A DNA stretch of 64,000 nucleotides from BP-133 sp040756995 (GTDB taxonomy: Bacteria; Actinomycetota; Acidimicrobiia; IMCC26256; BP-133): NCBI GenBank assembly GCA_040756995.1, contig JBFLYK010000016.1, forward strand, positions 1 through 64,000, in the 5' to 3' direction. How positions within the stretch are numbered: the stretch's first letter is position 1; every line of letters begins with the position of its first letter. Positions 25,799 to 33,963 of this stretch are shown here, one piece after another. The position numbers and the translations under genes were made by a program. The notes below the pieces were generated by a model. That model searched no databases, was not told where the DNA came from, and saw nothing but the letters and a program-made list of their open reading frames with translations.

Positions 25799-27165
25799 CG
25801 GGCCACCGGCAGTTCGACAACAAATCGGGCGCCACCACCGTCGTCGCGGCCCTCGACCCAGGCCCGTCCACCGTGGAGCCGGGCGTGTTCGACGACCAGG
25901 GCGAGCCCGAGGCCGACTCCACCAGTGGCGCGGCCCGCGTGCCGGCCCCGGTAGAACCGCTCGAAGACCCGTTCACGGTCCTCGGGCGGCACGCCCGGAC
26001 CGCGGTCCTCGACGACGATTCGGGCGGTGTCCTGGTCGGCTTCGATCCGGATCCGGTCGACACCTCCGCCATGTTGGCGGGCGTTGGCCACAAGGTTGAC
26101 GATGACCTGCTCGAGGCGGCGCTTGTCCGCCCGGACCACGGCGTCGGTGGCCGATGCCCCGACTTCGACCGGCACGTCGCGGTCCGGGAGCGCCTCCACG
26201 GCATGGAGGACTAACTCACCGAGGAACACCTCCTCGGAGGAGGCCTGGACGACACCGGCGTCGAACCGGGAGATCTCGAGCAGGTCCTGAACGAGCTGTT
26301 CGAAGCGCTCGACCTCACCAGCGAGCACATCGAGATTGCGAGCGGTGCGCTCGTCCATCGAGCTCCGACGCGTCTCCATGTTCTGGAGGGCCGAGCGAAG
26401 CGCGGTCAGGGGCGAGCGCAGCTCGTGGCTCACGTTCGAGGCGAAGCGAGCGTCGCGCTCGATGCGCTGCTGGAGGCTGGCCACCATCTGGTTGAAGCTG
26501 TCAGCAAGGGCGGCCAGTTCGACCTCGTTCCCGACATCGAGGCGGGCATCGAGTTCTCCGCCCGCGATCGACGTGGCCGTCGCCCCGATCTCCGCCAGTG
26601 GGTCGAGCAACCGGCGGCTCGCCCACACGCCGAGCCCGGCGGCGCCAACCATCGCCGCCGCCGCCGCCGTGGTCAGCGCCACTCGGAGAGTGCGCAGCGT
26701 CCGGTCGAGCTCCCGCAGGGCGAAGACCTCGAAATAGGCGTCCCCGTTTGGCAGGGGCAGCCCGACGGCCAGGCGCGGGACGTCGTCGAGCACGTAACGT
26801 TGCCGGGCCCGGCTCCGCTGGTCAACCACCACTTCCCGCAGGGCGGCCGGGATCGCCTCACGGCCGAGGTCCAGGGAGGCGGCGAACCACCGGCCCCCGT
26901 GGAGGACGACCGTCGTGCTGGAGCCGGCCGGGCTCTGGAGTGACGCGAGGAGCTGCGGCACGTCCCGGGATGAGCGGAGTGCCCCCCCGACCAGCCGGGC
27001 GTTGGCCTGCGCCTGCCGCTCGACGGATCTCTGCCGCTGGCCCAGCAGGTAGCCGCGCGTCAGGCCGTAGCTCAGGAGCGCCACGCCGGCGACGAGGACG
27101 AGCGCGCCGCCGACAAAGGCGGCCAGCAGGCGGGATCGGAGCCGGAGGCGTCGGGTTCGGCGCAT
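25795..27165 (-). CDS. MtrB-like membrane sensor histidine kinase
   Basis: 456 aa. Two transmembrane helices (LLAAFVGGALVLVAGVALLS and about residues 175-195) around an extracytoplasmic sensor. Then HAMP (residues ~195-250), H-box FASNVSHELRSPLTALRSAL, N-box VIVNLVANARQHGG, G1 VEDRGPGVP and G2 GGVGLGLALVVEHARLHGG. It autophosphorylates and passes phosphate to an OmpR-type regulator, most likely the one encoded divergently at 27925. The GerMN lipoprotein gene overlaps its end, as in mtrB-lpqB. A strong terminator separates it from the STAS gene. Confidence 0.9.
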   Translation of the reverse strand: MRRTRRLRLRSRLLAAFVGGALVLVAGVALLSYGLTRGYLLGQRQRSVERQAQANARLVGGALRSSRDVPQLLASLQSPAGSSTTVVLHGGRWFAASLDLGREAIPAALREVVVDQRSRARQRYVLDDVPRLAVGLPLPNGDAYFEVFALRELDRTLRTLRVALTTAAAAAMVGAAGLGVWASRRLLDPLAEIGATATSIAGGELDARLDVGNEVELAALADSFNQMVASLQQRIERDARFASNVSHELRSPLTALRSALQNMETRRSSMDERTARNLDVLAGEVERFEQLVQDLLEISRFDAGVVQASSEEVFLGELVLHAVEALPDRDVPVEVGASATDAVVRADKRRLEQVIVNLVANARQHGGGVDRIRIEADQDTARIVVEDRGPGVPPEDRERVFERFYRGRHAGRATGGVGLGLALVVEHARLHGGRAWVEGRDDGGGARFVVELPVAR

Positions 27166-27203
27166 CCGTCACCCCGAACGTCGCGAGCGGTCGAGGGTGA
27201 AAT

Positions 27204-27251
27204 GGGGCGGCCGGCACGTGGTCCGCATCGACGCAAGGTGCCGGCCGCCCC
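27204..27251 (-). terminator. Strong hairpin terminator after the STAS gene
   Basis: GGGGCGGCCGGCAC at 27204-27217 and its perfect complement at 27238-27251, a 14-bp G/C stem with a 20-nt loop, right after the STAS stop codon. It separates the STAS gene from the kinase. Confidence 0.8.
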
Positions 27252-27256
27252 TCGCA

Positions 27257-27571
27257 TCAGGCCGTCGGTGTCCGGGCACGCCGTTGAGCGTAAGCGCGCA
27301 GGACGGCCTGACGACCAGGCCGGCCACCGGCCCGAAGGGTGATCTTCTCGGGCTTCGCCCGCCAGGCGGCGTCCGGGAAGAGCAACAGTGCGGCGGCCTC
27401 CTGGGTCATGGACTCGACACCGTCGAGGTCGATCTGGACCGACGGACAGGCGGTGGCGGCGGCGGCGGCGAACTCCAGCAGATGGGCCGCAGCCTCCTCG
27501 TCGAGCGGGCCTCGGACTTCGACGATCGAGACTGGGCCGTCCATCCGCACTCGAAACTCGCTCCTAGCCAT
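27257..27571 (-). CDS. STAS-domain protein (anti-sigma-antagonist-like)
   Basis: 104 aa, ATG start. FRVRMDGPVSIVEVRGPLDEEAAAHLLEFAAAAATACPSVQIDLDGVESMTQEAAALLLF fits a single STAS domain. Classical SpoIIAA-type antagonists have a phosphorylatable Ser in DxS; here the region reads GVESMTQEA, so phospho-control is possible but not certain. There is no clear ribosome site. It sits next to the two-component genes and may feed a sigma-factor switch (inference). Confidence 0.68.
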   Translation of the reverse strand: MARSEFRVRMDGPVSIVEVRGPLDEEAAAHLLEFAAAAATACPSVQIDLDGVESMTQEAAALLLFPDAAWRAKPEKITLRAGGRPGRQAVLRAYAQRRARTPTA

Positions 27572-27924
27572 GGCCGGTCACTCGCTCATTCTGGGTGGTC
27601 GTTCCCATTTGGGAGGGCCCCAGCCGCCGAACGGTCGCAGCGGATGCCGTCCGCCGTGACGAGCGAGGGCCCCGTGGTCGCGAACCCGCAGTCGCGTCTT
27701 CCACTCCAGGATCCGGAGCCGGCCGCAACGACGGGTGCTCGTTCATCGATCTACTCTCTTTCGACTCGGGCCTTCGGCGGTCGCAAGCCCAGGTCAGGAT
27801 GCGCCGCACGGACCGCGAACGGGACTCCGTTTCTTTGCGGTTGGATGACGATCGCCGGCTCGATGGCCGCAGCCGGGACGTCCATCGTTCCCACCGCAGG
27901 CGTCGAGGCGTCAGGATGGAGGGT
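27572..27924. other. Divergent promoter region with a conserved element
   Basis: 353 bp between the STAS gene (minus) and the OmpR-type regulator (plus). It holds conserved element B at 27796-27850. A small minus-strand frame starting MNEHPSLRPAPDPG runs into the STAS start, but it has weak coding character and I do not call it. Confidence 0.5.
27796..27850 (-). repeat. Conserved intergenic element, copy B
   Basis: AGGATGCGCCGC, then CGCGAACGGGACTCCGTTTC and TTTGC (27814-27838), then GGTTGGATGACG. The last part is the complement of CGTCATCCAACC, so this copy joins element A's core with the CGTCATC motif. It reads toward the STAS gene. Confidence 0.7.
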
Positions 27925-28608
<684 letters not shown>

Positions 28609-28932
28609 TCACGGGTGGCGCTTCCCGAAGATTATGCGAATGATCCGGTAGCGGTAGCGGGAGTAGACGTTCGCCAGCGTCTCGATCGCCCCGGCGGCCT
28701 CCTCGCTCCGGGGCCCGTATTCGAAGCTCAGCCCTCGTCGCCGGACGAGCCCGTTCCGGTGGAGCCCGACCAGAATGCCTTCCGCCTGATCAGGGTCGAT
28801 CCGGAGCTGTCGGGCCACCGCATCGCCGCTCAGGGCGCGCGGCAACTCACGGCGCAGGAGCAGCAACACCTCTACCGCCGTGACCGTGTCGAAATGACCT
28901 TCGACAAACCGGCGTACTGTGACCGGCACCAC
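28609..28932 (-). CDS. Small winged-helix protein
   Basis: 107 aa from the GTG at 28932 (VVPVTVRRFVEGHFDTVTAVEVLLLLRRELPRALSGDAVARQLRIDPDQAEGILVGLHRNGLVRRRGLSFEYG). This is a compact winged-helix with a clear recognition helix and wing, followed by a basic C-terminal helix (YSRYRYRIIRIIFGKRHP). It is likely a DNA-binding regulator. It begins one base after the convergent regulator ends. Two CGTCATC-type motifs lie upstream. Confidence 0.65.
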   Translation of the reverse strand: MVPVTVRRFVEGHFDTVTAVEVLLLLRRELPRALSGDAVARQLRIDPDQAEGILVGLHRNGLVRRRGLSFEYGPRSEEAAGAIETLANVYSRYRYRIIRIIFGKRHP

Positions 28933-28991
28933 ATCCGAACCTAACAGCGGGCAACTCCAATCTTCACGGCAACCGATAAATCCCCGGCCCG

Positions 28992-29032
28992 GATCGCGAT
29001 CCGATGACGACAAGGTCGCGATCCGGTCGCGG
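28992..29032 (-). promoter_or_regulatory. 18-bp CGTCATC motif, copy 3, plus a partial second copy
   Basis: On the minus strand CGTCATCGGATCGCGATC (28992-29009); it includes the palindrome GGATCGCGATCC. A partial copy sharing CGGATCGCGACC lies just upstream at 29014-29032. The motif ends about 60 bp before the winged-helix gene's GTG and has the same orientation. Confidence 0.6.
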
Positions 29033-29043
29033 GCCGGTCGTCA

Positions 29044-29346
29044 TCAGCGTTCGGTGAACGGCCGGTGCTTGAGGACGAGATGCGGGCCCTGCGGCGTATC
29101 CACCACATCGAGAACCGAGCCCTCGAGCGGTTCGTCGAGCCCCGCGGCGAGGAAGACTCTGGTGCCGGCGCTCTCCATCACCAGGTCGTTGGGCGACGGG
29201 TGCGAGGCGAACCGCAGCTGGTACCCGGGGGCGGATCCGTTCCCCGAGTCTGACGTCGAGATCCGGATGGCGATCGAGTCGCCGAGGCCGTTCAGGGCCC
29301 GGCGTCGGGCGAGGGCGGCGGCGGCACGGCTGGTCACTTCGAACAC
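29044..29346 (-). CDS. HesB/IscA-like protein without any cysteine (paralogue 2)
   Basis: 100 aa from the GTG at 29346; GGGAG lies nine bases upstream. VFEVTSRAAAALARRRALNGLGDSIAIRIST, GYQLRFASHPSPNDLVMESAGTRVFLAAGLDEPLEGSVLDVV and HLVLKHRP. It shares fold and the VFE[LV]TSRAAAALA opening with the protein at 24887 but has no cysteine at all, so it cannot bind an Fe-S cluster through Cys. A CGTCATC motif lies upstream, as for paralogue 1. Confidence 0.7.
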   Translation of the reverse strand: MFEVTSRAAAALARRRALNGLGDSIAIRISTSDSGNGSAPGYQLRFASHPSPNDLVMESAGTRVFLAAGLDEPLEGSVLDVVDTPQGPHLVLKHRPFTER

Positions 29347-29429
29347 GTCAGCAATCTCCCGAAGGCGCGGTGATCTACCAAGGCTCCGCGCCACTCTGGC
29401 GGACGCGGATCGCGTCGCTGTCGCCGCCC

Positions 29430-29447
29430 GGTCGCGATCCGATGACG
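29430..29447 (-). promoter_or_regulatory. 18-bp CGTCATC motif, copy 4
   Basis: On the minus strand CGTCATCGGATCGCGACC, identical to copy 1, including the flanking CAT before and GGG after. It ends 83 bp before the HesB-like GTG, same orientation. Confidence 0.65.
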
Positions 29448-29510
29448 ATGACCGCGCCTCGCGATCCGCAAGCCGGCGACATCGTCTTCGCGAGGCGCCG
29501 CCTGCGCTCG

Positions 29511-29526
29511 GTCACAGGACTGTTAC
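29511..29526 (+). promoter_or_regulatory. GTnAC-N6-GTnAC box (GTCAC AGGACT GTTAC)
   Basis: Two GTnAC half-sites with 11-bp periodicity, 121 bp upstream of the lipoprotein ATG. The same arrangement recurs at 31218, 32392, 32502, 33372, 45688, 45768 and 57471, all intergenic. A TTGACG hexamer follows at 29531. Confidence 0.6.
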
Positions 29527-29647
29527 GTCCTTGACGTGCAGGCTGGCGCCGAAGCGGGAAGGACCCGTGGCGGCGGTTCCGCGGTGCACCTCGGTCGGAC
29601 CGGTGAGTACCGAGGGCTCCTTCAGTCCGATGTGGAGAGGCGATCCC

Positions 29648-30544
29648 ATGACAGCGTGCTGCGATAGTGGGCCGGGACGACGGAGGCGGATGTTCGGCCG
29701 AGGGGCCGTGGTGTTGGTGGCAATGGCGATCCTTGTGGGATGGGGCTGCGGCGGTGAGGCCGAGGAGCGAGCTGCGGATCAACCGGTGACGGACGAGACC
29801 AATTTTGGCTACGGCCGGTTCGACGAGCTTCCTCGCTACAGCCGCAGCGAACCGTTGGGGCCTCGGGCCGAGAAGGCCGGCGCCGTGTCACAGACCTTCA
29901 AGGCCGAGGGCGCTACGCCGACGCAGATCCTCGACTTTTATGCCCGGCGGCTGAGGGACGCCGGCTGGAACGTCGTCGAACCGGTTCATGAACTCGGTGT
30001 CGGAACTGTGCGCGGCCGATGGGCTCAGCCCAAGTGGATGCTCACCGTCAGCGCCAGTACGGCTCCGACACTCACTGCGCCTGCCGGCGACATTCAGTCC
30101 TACTCGCAGTACAGCCTGAGCCTGCGACCGGCCGAAGTTCCGAGCGCCGCCGGCCCACCGGAAGAGAGCGCCATCCCGGCACGAGAGGACACCGCCGGCT
30201 TCTTGGACCGCAACTTCAAGGTGACGCCGGTCCGCGACTACGACCCCATCCCGGACGAGACCACGTTCAGCTGGCAACTGACAGGTGATGGGCCGGCGGA
30301 ATACATCATGGTACGCGGCTGTCGCGATGCGCCGGTGGTCTTCGCCGCTGGACCGGCCGGACCACCGGTGCAGCCGCAACCGCTGTCCGACCCGCAGACA
30401 GGTGTGACAGGCCTAAAGTGGCCGTCGGGGACGCTCGGAACGTACACCGTCGGATACAAGGGTGCGGTCCCGGCGGCGGAACTCGTGATCAAGAACGGGT
30501 CGGGGAGCCGGCGGGTTCGGGCCGGAACGCTGCCCTGCGCCTGA
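29648..30544 (+). CDS. Putative lipoprotein of unknown function
   Basis: 298 aa from the ATG at 29648, with GGAGAGG upstream. N-terminal arginine-rich region, hydrophobic helix and cysteine (GAVVLVAMAILVGWGCGGEAEE; lipobox imperfect). Two related halves follow: FKAEGATPTQILDFYARRLRDAGWNVVEP resembles domains in which a short helix precedes a beta sheet in actinobacterial lipoproteins. The C-terminal part (TSFSW-like QLTGDGPAEYIMVRGCRDAPVVF) ends GTLPCA. Preceded by a GTnAC box, so likely part of the envelope-stress set. Not recognised by family. Confidence 0.7.
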   Translation: MTACCDSGPGRRRRMFGRGAVVLVAMAILVGWGCGGEAEERAADQPVTDETNFGYGRFDELPRYSRSEPLGPRAEKAGAVSQTFKAEGATPTQILDFYARRLRDAGWNVVEPVHELGVGTVRGRWAQPKWMLTVSASTAPTLTAPAGDIQSYSQYSLSLRPAEVPSAAGPPEESAIPAREDTAGFLDRNFKVTPVRDYDPIPDETTFSWQLTGDGPAEYIMVRGCRDAPVVFAAGPAGPPVQPQPLSDPQTGVTGLKWPSGTLGTYTVGYKGAVPAAELVIKNGSGSRRVRAGTLPCA

Positions 30545-30620
30545 CGATCGACCCTGGTCATCGAGGCGGCGGCCACCCTGGGCGGGGAAGCCCGGACGGC
30601 CGAACTCCCTCCGCTTGCCC

Positions 30621-30842
30621 TCAGCCGAATCCGGCGACGGTCAACTGGTTGCTGACGTCCGCGACTCCCGGAGTGTCCCAGGCGTCATCGCCCGCGGCCC
30701 GCTTCGCCAGTGACGACGACACGTCGCCGGTCAGGATGACGACGTTCCGCTTGACGTCGACGGTGATGTCGTCATCCTTCGTATGGGGGTTGACCCGGAG
30801 CTGCTCCACGACCATCCCCGCCATGTCTGCGGCTCGGAGCAC
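30621..30842 (-). CDS. BON-domain protein (probably frameshifted from its signal peptide)
   Basis: 73 aa from a GTG at 30842. VVEQLRVNPHTKDDDITVDVKRNVVILTGDVSSSLAKRAAGDDAWDTPGVADVSNQLTVAG is one BON domain, which binds phospholipid or other envelope components in periplasmic proteins such as OsmY. There is no signal peptide in this frame; one is encoded just upstream in a different frame. The frame is open back to the TGA that overlaps the upstream ORF's TAG. Confidence 0.65.
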   Translation of the reverse strand: MLRAADMAGMVVEQLRVNPHTKDDDITVDVKRNVVILTGDVSSSLAKRAAGDDAWDTPGVADVSNQLTVAGFG

Positions 30843-30865
30843 CGTACCGGGGCCGAGTCCCTCGG

Positions 30866-31039
30866 CTACTCAGGGTTGATCCGGCCGTCAGCGTGGCCCG
30901 TGGTCTCCTCCAGCCGCACCGCGGCGTTCCCGACGACATCGAAGATGGGATCGTCGACGGTGACCGCTGAGGCCGGGCCACCGAAGACGACGGCCAGGGA
31001 AACAGCCGATGCGAAAGCGATGGTCTTGCTGTGCTTCAT
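30866..31039 (-). CDS. Short secreted peptide, likely the N-terminal part of the BON protein
   Basis: 57 aa from the ATG at 31039: MKHSKTIAFASAVSLAVVFG, then GPASA as a signal-peptidase site, followed by VTVDDPIFDVVGNAAVRLEETTGHADGRINPE and TAG. The signal peptide is excellent. The stop lies next to the start of the BON frame (-1 relative), where VAEGLGPGTVLRAADMAGMVVEQL would continue naturally. One base change would join the two into an ordinary exported BON protein. It is either a frameshift mutation, a sequencing error or two separate genes. Confidence 0.6.
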   Translation of the reverse strand: MKHSKTIAFASAVSLAVVFGGPASAVTVDDPIFDVVGNAAVRLEETTGHADGRINPE

Positions 31040-31217
31040 CTTCTGGCAGCCCCTCGTCGTAGCAGTGCTGTGCAGGCGCTTACGCGCCGCCCCCCGGAAT
31101 CGGTACGGGCCAACTTTTGCCGCGACGGTTTCATCGTTTCACCTCAAGCCTCTTGCCTGTGGACCGTACCGAATGGATTCCCACGGCAACACCGGCTGAA
31201 GTCAGCGCGTCACCGAT

Positions 31218-31233
31218 GTGACGGAGGTGTTAC
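31218..31233 (+). promoter_or_regulatory. GTnAC-N6-GTnAC box (GTGAC GGAGGT GTTAC)
   Basis: 16-bp box 15 bp before the broken NfeD gene. A further GTCAC half-site lies four bases upstream at 31209. Confidence 0.6.
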
Positions 31234-31248
31234 CGATGGATCGGTCGG

Positions 31249-31570
31249 ATGAGGGAAGCAGCAGTACGACGTGACCCAGCCTTTCATTCGCCAGAGCTAC
31301 GGCATGTTCGCTTCCTGGCGGTGCTGGCGCTGGCGGGCGCGCCCGCCGCCCAGGCCGTTGGAGTTGACACCCGGGTCCTCGTCAGGCGGGTGGATGGTCC
31401 GATCACCCCGATCATCGCCCACCATCTCACCGACTCAGTGGGCGACGCCGAGCGCGGTGGTGACGGACTGCTCGTCGTCGAGCTCGATACGCCCGGCGGG
31501 CTCGACTCGGCGATGCGCGACATTGGCGATCTCGAAGGCTCCGTCGCCGTAGCTGCCATTGACCACACCC
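31249..31570 (+). pseudogene. N-terminal fragment of an NfeD/ClpP-class membrane serine protease
   Basis: The frame from the ATG at 31249 gives an exported start (HVRFLAVLALAGAPAAQAVG), then RVLVRRVDGPITPIIAHHLTDSVGDAERGGDGLLVVELDTPGGLDSAMRDI. This is the signature opening of NfeD-type proteases (ELDTPGG; DG.I.P). After DI the expected catalytic SAG region, membrane segments and OB domain are absent, and the frame continues as unlike-coding sequence. So only ~80 residues remain. A CsbD gene now lies convergent to it. The preserved GTnAC box in front suggests the intact gene was regulated with the stress genes. Confidence 0.72.
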
Positions 31571-31644
31571 GAGACGGTCACCGTCCGGCGGCGACCATGG
31601 CGACCATCAGCGCGGCGAGGAACAGCCCGCCGCACCGTTTCGAA

Positions 31645-31875
31645 CTACGACGACTCGTGATGCTCAGCCGCTCTGCGCTCCGCCTCCCGTTCGGCCTCCT
31701 CCGCTTCCTGGGCCGCCGGCGTCCAGCTCTTCGGCTGCGACCATCCTCGTGTTTCCAGCTCGGCGTCGTCTCGCTTCCGCTGGACTTCGCCTTCCATTTC
31801 AAGCTCGGGATCATGGGTCAGCTTGCCGACCGCTTCCTTGATTCGGCCCTTGGCCCCTTCGGATCCAGTAGGCAT
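31645..31875 (-). CDS. CsbD-family stress protein
   Basis: 76 aa from the ATG at 31875 (AAAGGAAAG upstream). MPTGSEGAKGRIKEAVGKLTHDPELEMEGEVQRKRDDAELETR is the CsbD pattern, a small hydrophilic four-helix protein under general-stress control in many bacteria. The C-terminus is longer and highly charged (EAEEAEREAERRAAEHHESS), and Trp-containing in the middle. Function is unknown across the family. It is opposite the end of the NfeD fragment. Confidence 0.82.
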   Translation of the reverse strand: MPTGSEGAKGRIKEAVGKLTHDPELEMEGEVQRKRDDAELETRGWSQPKSWTPAAQEAEEAEREAERRAAEHHESS

Positions 31876-32051
31876 CGTCTTTCCTTTCTGGGTTCGATTC
31901 CGCACTATCCACTTGGAATCTTCCCGGCCTCTGCCGGCTCAATCGTGCGCGGTCACCGCCGAAGCGCGGGAGCGGCGATCGACCCACATAAGCTTCAGAA
32001 CTCGCCCGGGCCTTCTGGCCTGAGGCCGGAACAGTGTCCCGCCCGGTGCGC

Positions 32052-32324
32052 CTACCACCACCAGGCCGCGATCCACCAGATCAGGGGGACAGCCAGGACG
32101 AGCCACAACACGTCGGCCAGCGCTCCCCATCCGGAGGCCTCCTCGTCAACGGCCACGGCTTCATCCCGGTAGGCACGCTCCTCGACGACGTGGCCGCGAG
32201 GGGTCCGGCGCCGCCGGTAGTACGCAGGGTACGGCGGCCCCCAGCCGCGGTACCCCCAGCCGTACCCGAGCGGCAACAGCAGGAAAATCAACACGAACGC
32301 CAGCCAGAACCAGAACCAGTCCAT
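32052..32324 (-). CDS. Trp/Tyr-rich small membrane protein
   Basis: 90 aa from the ATG at 32324 (AAGGAG eight bases upstream). MDWFWFWLAFVLIFLLLPLG, a Tyr/Pro-rich loop (YRGWGPPYPAYYRRRRTPRG), an acidic stretch and a C-terminal helix ending IWWIAAWWW. Two membrane spans with unusual aromatic ends. No family recognised. A GTnAC box lies 68 bp upstream of the ATG. Confidence 0.65.
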   Translation of the reverse strand: MDWFWFWLAFVLIFLLLPLGYGWGYRGWGPPYPAYYRRRRTPRGHVVEERAYRDEAVAVDEEASGWGALADVLWLVLAVPLIWWIAAWWW

Positions 32325-32391
32325 GCCTTCATCTCCTTCGTCATCGCGGCTCACTGACCAACTACCCGCAGCTGCGTCAAAGGCCATCCGT

Positions 32392-32407
32392 GTGACGAAG
32401 CTGTGAC
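32392..32407 (-). promoter_or_regulatory. GTnAC-N6-GTnAC box (GTGAC GAAGCT GTGAC)
   Basis: Sits between the minus-strand membrane-protein gene and the plus-strand regulator, 68 bp from the former's ATG. Half-sites on the plus strand are identical (a true direct repeat). Confidence 0.6.
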
Positions 32408-32501
32408 GTCGCCCGCGCCGGATCAGCCGAAGCCACCGGGCCGATCACGGTGCCTCGGCCGACCAACTGCCCCACCGGGTCACCGCGTAATCGGCGACTC
32501 A

Positions 32502-32517
32502 GTAACAGCTCGGTCAC
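32502..32517 (+). promoter_or_regulatory. GTnAC-N6-GTnAC box (GTAAC AGCTCG GTCAC)
   Basis: 52 bp upstream of the regulator's GTG start. A further GTCAC half-site lies at 32479. The position suits autoregulation. Confidence 0.6.
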
Positions 32518-32568
32518 CTCCGCCGGCCGCTCGCTCGGGCGGGTCTCAATCGGCAATAGGATCTCGCT

Positions 32569-33291
32569 GTGAGCGGGAACATCCTCTTGGTCGAGGACGA
32601 CATGTCGGTTCAGGAGGCGACGAGCCTGCTCCTCGAACGGGCCGGAATGCGGGTCACCAGCGTGGGTGACGGCCGCAAGGCGCTCGAGCTGCTGGCTGAC
32701 GGCGCCTTCGACGTCATTGTGCTGGACCTGATGCTGCCCTCCATCGACGGGCTCACCGTCTGCCGGGAGATCCGGCGTACATCCCGGGTTCCGATCGTCA
32801 TCCTGACGGCACGGACGGATCCGAACGAGATCGTCGCCGGCCTCGAATGTGGGGCCGACGACTACGTGACGAAACCGTTCAACGGACCGGAGCTCCTTGC
32901 CCGGGTACGAGCCGCCTTACGCCGGGCCACACCCGACGACCCGAGCCCGGTGCTGTGCCTGGGATCCCTCCAGATCGACAGCGCCGCCTTCCGAGTCACG
33001 GACAACGGCCGTCCAGTCGATCTCTCAGTCACCGAGTTCCGTCTCTTGGTCGAGCTCGCCCGCCATCCCGACCGGGTCCTCACACGTGAAGCGCTGGTGG
33101 AGCGCGTCTGGGGCTACGCCTACCTGGGGGATTCCCGGCTGGTCGACATGGCGATCAAACGGCTCCGCAGCAAGATCGGCGACGACCCGCATGACCCGCG
33201 CTACATCGAAACGGTTCGCGGAGTCGGCTACCGCTTCATCGCCCCCTCCGACGGCTCCCCCGATCAGGATCAACTTCGACCCGACCCCTGA
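32569..33291 (+). CDS. OmpR-family (MtrA-like) response regulator
   Basis: 240 aa. GTG start at 32569. Receiver: ILLVEDDMSVQEATS, Asp in VIVLDLMLPSIDG, T in ILTARTD, Lys in DDYVTKPF. Winged helix: LSVTEFRLLVELARHPDRVLTREALVERVWGYAYLGDSRLVDMAIKRLRSKIGDDPHDPRYIETVRGVGYRF, close in form to MtrA (VWGYxxxxDSRLV). The partner is probably the kinase at 34490, two genes downstream. The GTnAC boxes ahead of this gene and its neighbours are plausible binding sites (inference from MtrA). Confidence 0.93.
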   Translation: MSGNILLVEDDMSVQEATSLLLERAGMRVTSVGDGRKALELLADGAFDVIVLDLMLPSIDGLTVCREIRRTSRVPIVILTARTDPNEIVAGLECGADDYVTKPFNGPELLARVRAALRRATPDDPSPVLCLGSLQIDSAAFRVTDNGRPVDLSVTEFRLLVELARHPDRVLTREALVERVWGYAYLGDSRLVDMAIKRLRSKIGDDPHDPRYIETVRGVGYRFIAPSDGSPDQDQLRPDP

Positions 33292-33371
33292 GTCCCGAAG
33301 CTGCTCCCTCGGACGGCGGCTCGGTGACGACGACCGGCACGGTGAGCCGCCGACCGTCGCGTACGGCGGTT

Positions 33372-33387
33372 GTGACGAGATCGTTAC
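33372..33387 (+). promoter_or_regulatory. GTnAC-N6-GTnAC box (GTGAC GAGATC GTTAC)
   Basis: 70 bp upstream of the TTG start of the second DUF1269-like gene. Differs by one base from the box at 45768 and by one from the complement of the box at 45688. Confidence 0.65.
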
Positions 33388-33456
33388 ATCACGGGCTGTG
33401 CCGCTGCGGTGGTTTCTGGGGAGGGAACAGAGATGCAAGTCTGGAAAGGAGGACCG

Positions 33457-33963
33457 TTGGAGAACGTGATCCTTGTTCCTCAGAAAGATCCGAGCGCAGC
33501 CCGCGCGCTCCTCGACTCGTTCTGCGGCCTTGCCGAGAGCGCTGAGATCGAATTGCGGGCTGCGGCCGTTGTCGAGCGTCACCCGGATGGGCGGTGGCAT
33601 TTCCCGGAGGAGACCGCGCAACCGTCCTACCACGGGACGATCACGAGTGGTGCCCTGGGGGCGCTGATCGGTCTGCTGGCCGGCCCCGCCGGGCTGCTGC
33701 TCGGTGGAACAGCTGGTCTGCTGATCGGCTCCAGTGTGGAAATCGGCGACGCCGAAGATGCCGAGGCCATCCTCCACGCCCTGCCGCGCATGGTCCCTCC
33801 CGGAGCGACGGCCCTCCTCGCCGACGTGTACGAGACCGGTCCCGATGCCGTCGACCGCGCCGTGAAGGCGTCCGGCGCGACGGCCCTCCGAATCCCCCGC
33901 ACCGAGGTCGAACGGGAACTGGCCGCTGCCGAGAAGCAGCTGGAACAGCCCCGGAGGCGATGA
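33457..33963 (+). CDS. DUF1269-like glycine-rich membrane protein (paralogue 2)
   Basis: 168 aa from the TTG at 33457. AAAGGAGG lies four bases upstream and the product then begins LENVILVPQKDPSAARALLDSF, aligning with the start of paralogue 1 at 23591. Upstream ATG (33433) and GTG (33409) are in frame but less likely. The centre is a glycine-rich membrane hairpin (GALGALIGLLAGPAGLLLGGTAGLLIGSSVEIG), followed by ILHALPRMVPPGATALLADVYE. Both paralogues thus use a non-ATG start at the same spacing from a strong ribosome site. The next gene overlaps by ATGA. Confidence 0.78.
   Translation: MENVILVPQKDPSAARALLDSFCGLAESAEIELRAAAVVERHPDGRWHFPEETAQPSYHGTITSGALGALIGLLAGPAGLLLGGTAGLLIGSSVEIGDAEDAEAILHALPRMVPPGATALLADVYETGPDAVDRAVKASGATALRIPRTEVERELAAAEKQLEQPRRR

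Larger units (their letters stand above)
29347..29647. other. Divergent regulatory region
   Basis: 301 bp between HesB-like paralogue 2 (minus) and the lipoprotein gene (plus). It holds CGTCATC motif copy 4 (29430-29447) directed at the HesB-like gene and a GTCAC/GTTAC box (29511-29526) ahead of the lipoprotein gene. No coding frame is convincing. Confidence 0.55.

Noticed and set aside
31885..31905. A tRNA T-loop-like GGGTTCGATTCC
   Set aside because: The flanking bases do not pair as a T-arm and no acceptor, D-arm or anticodon arm is found around it.
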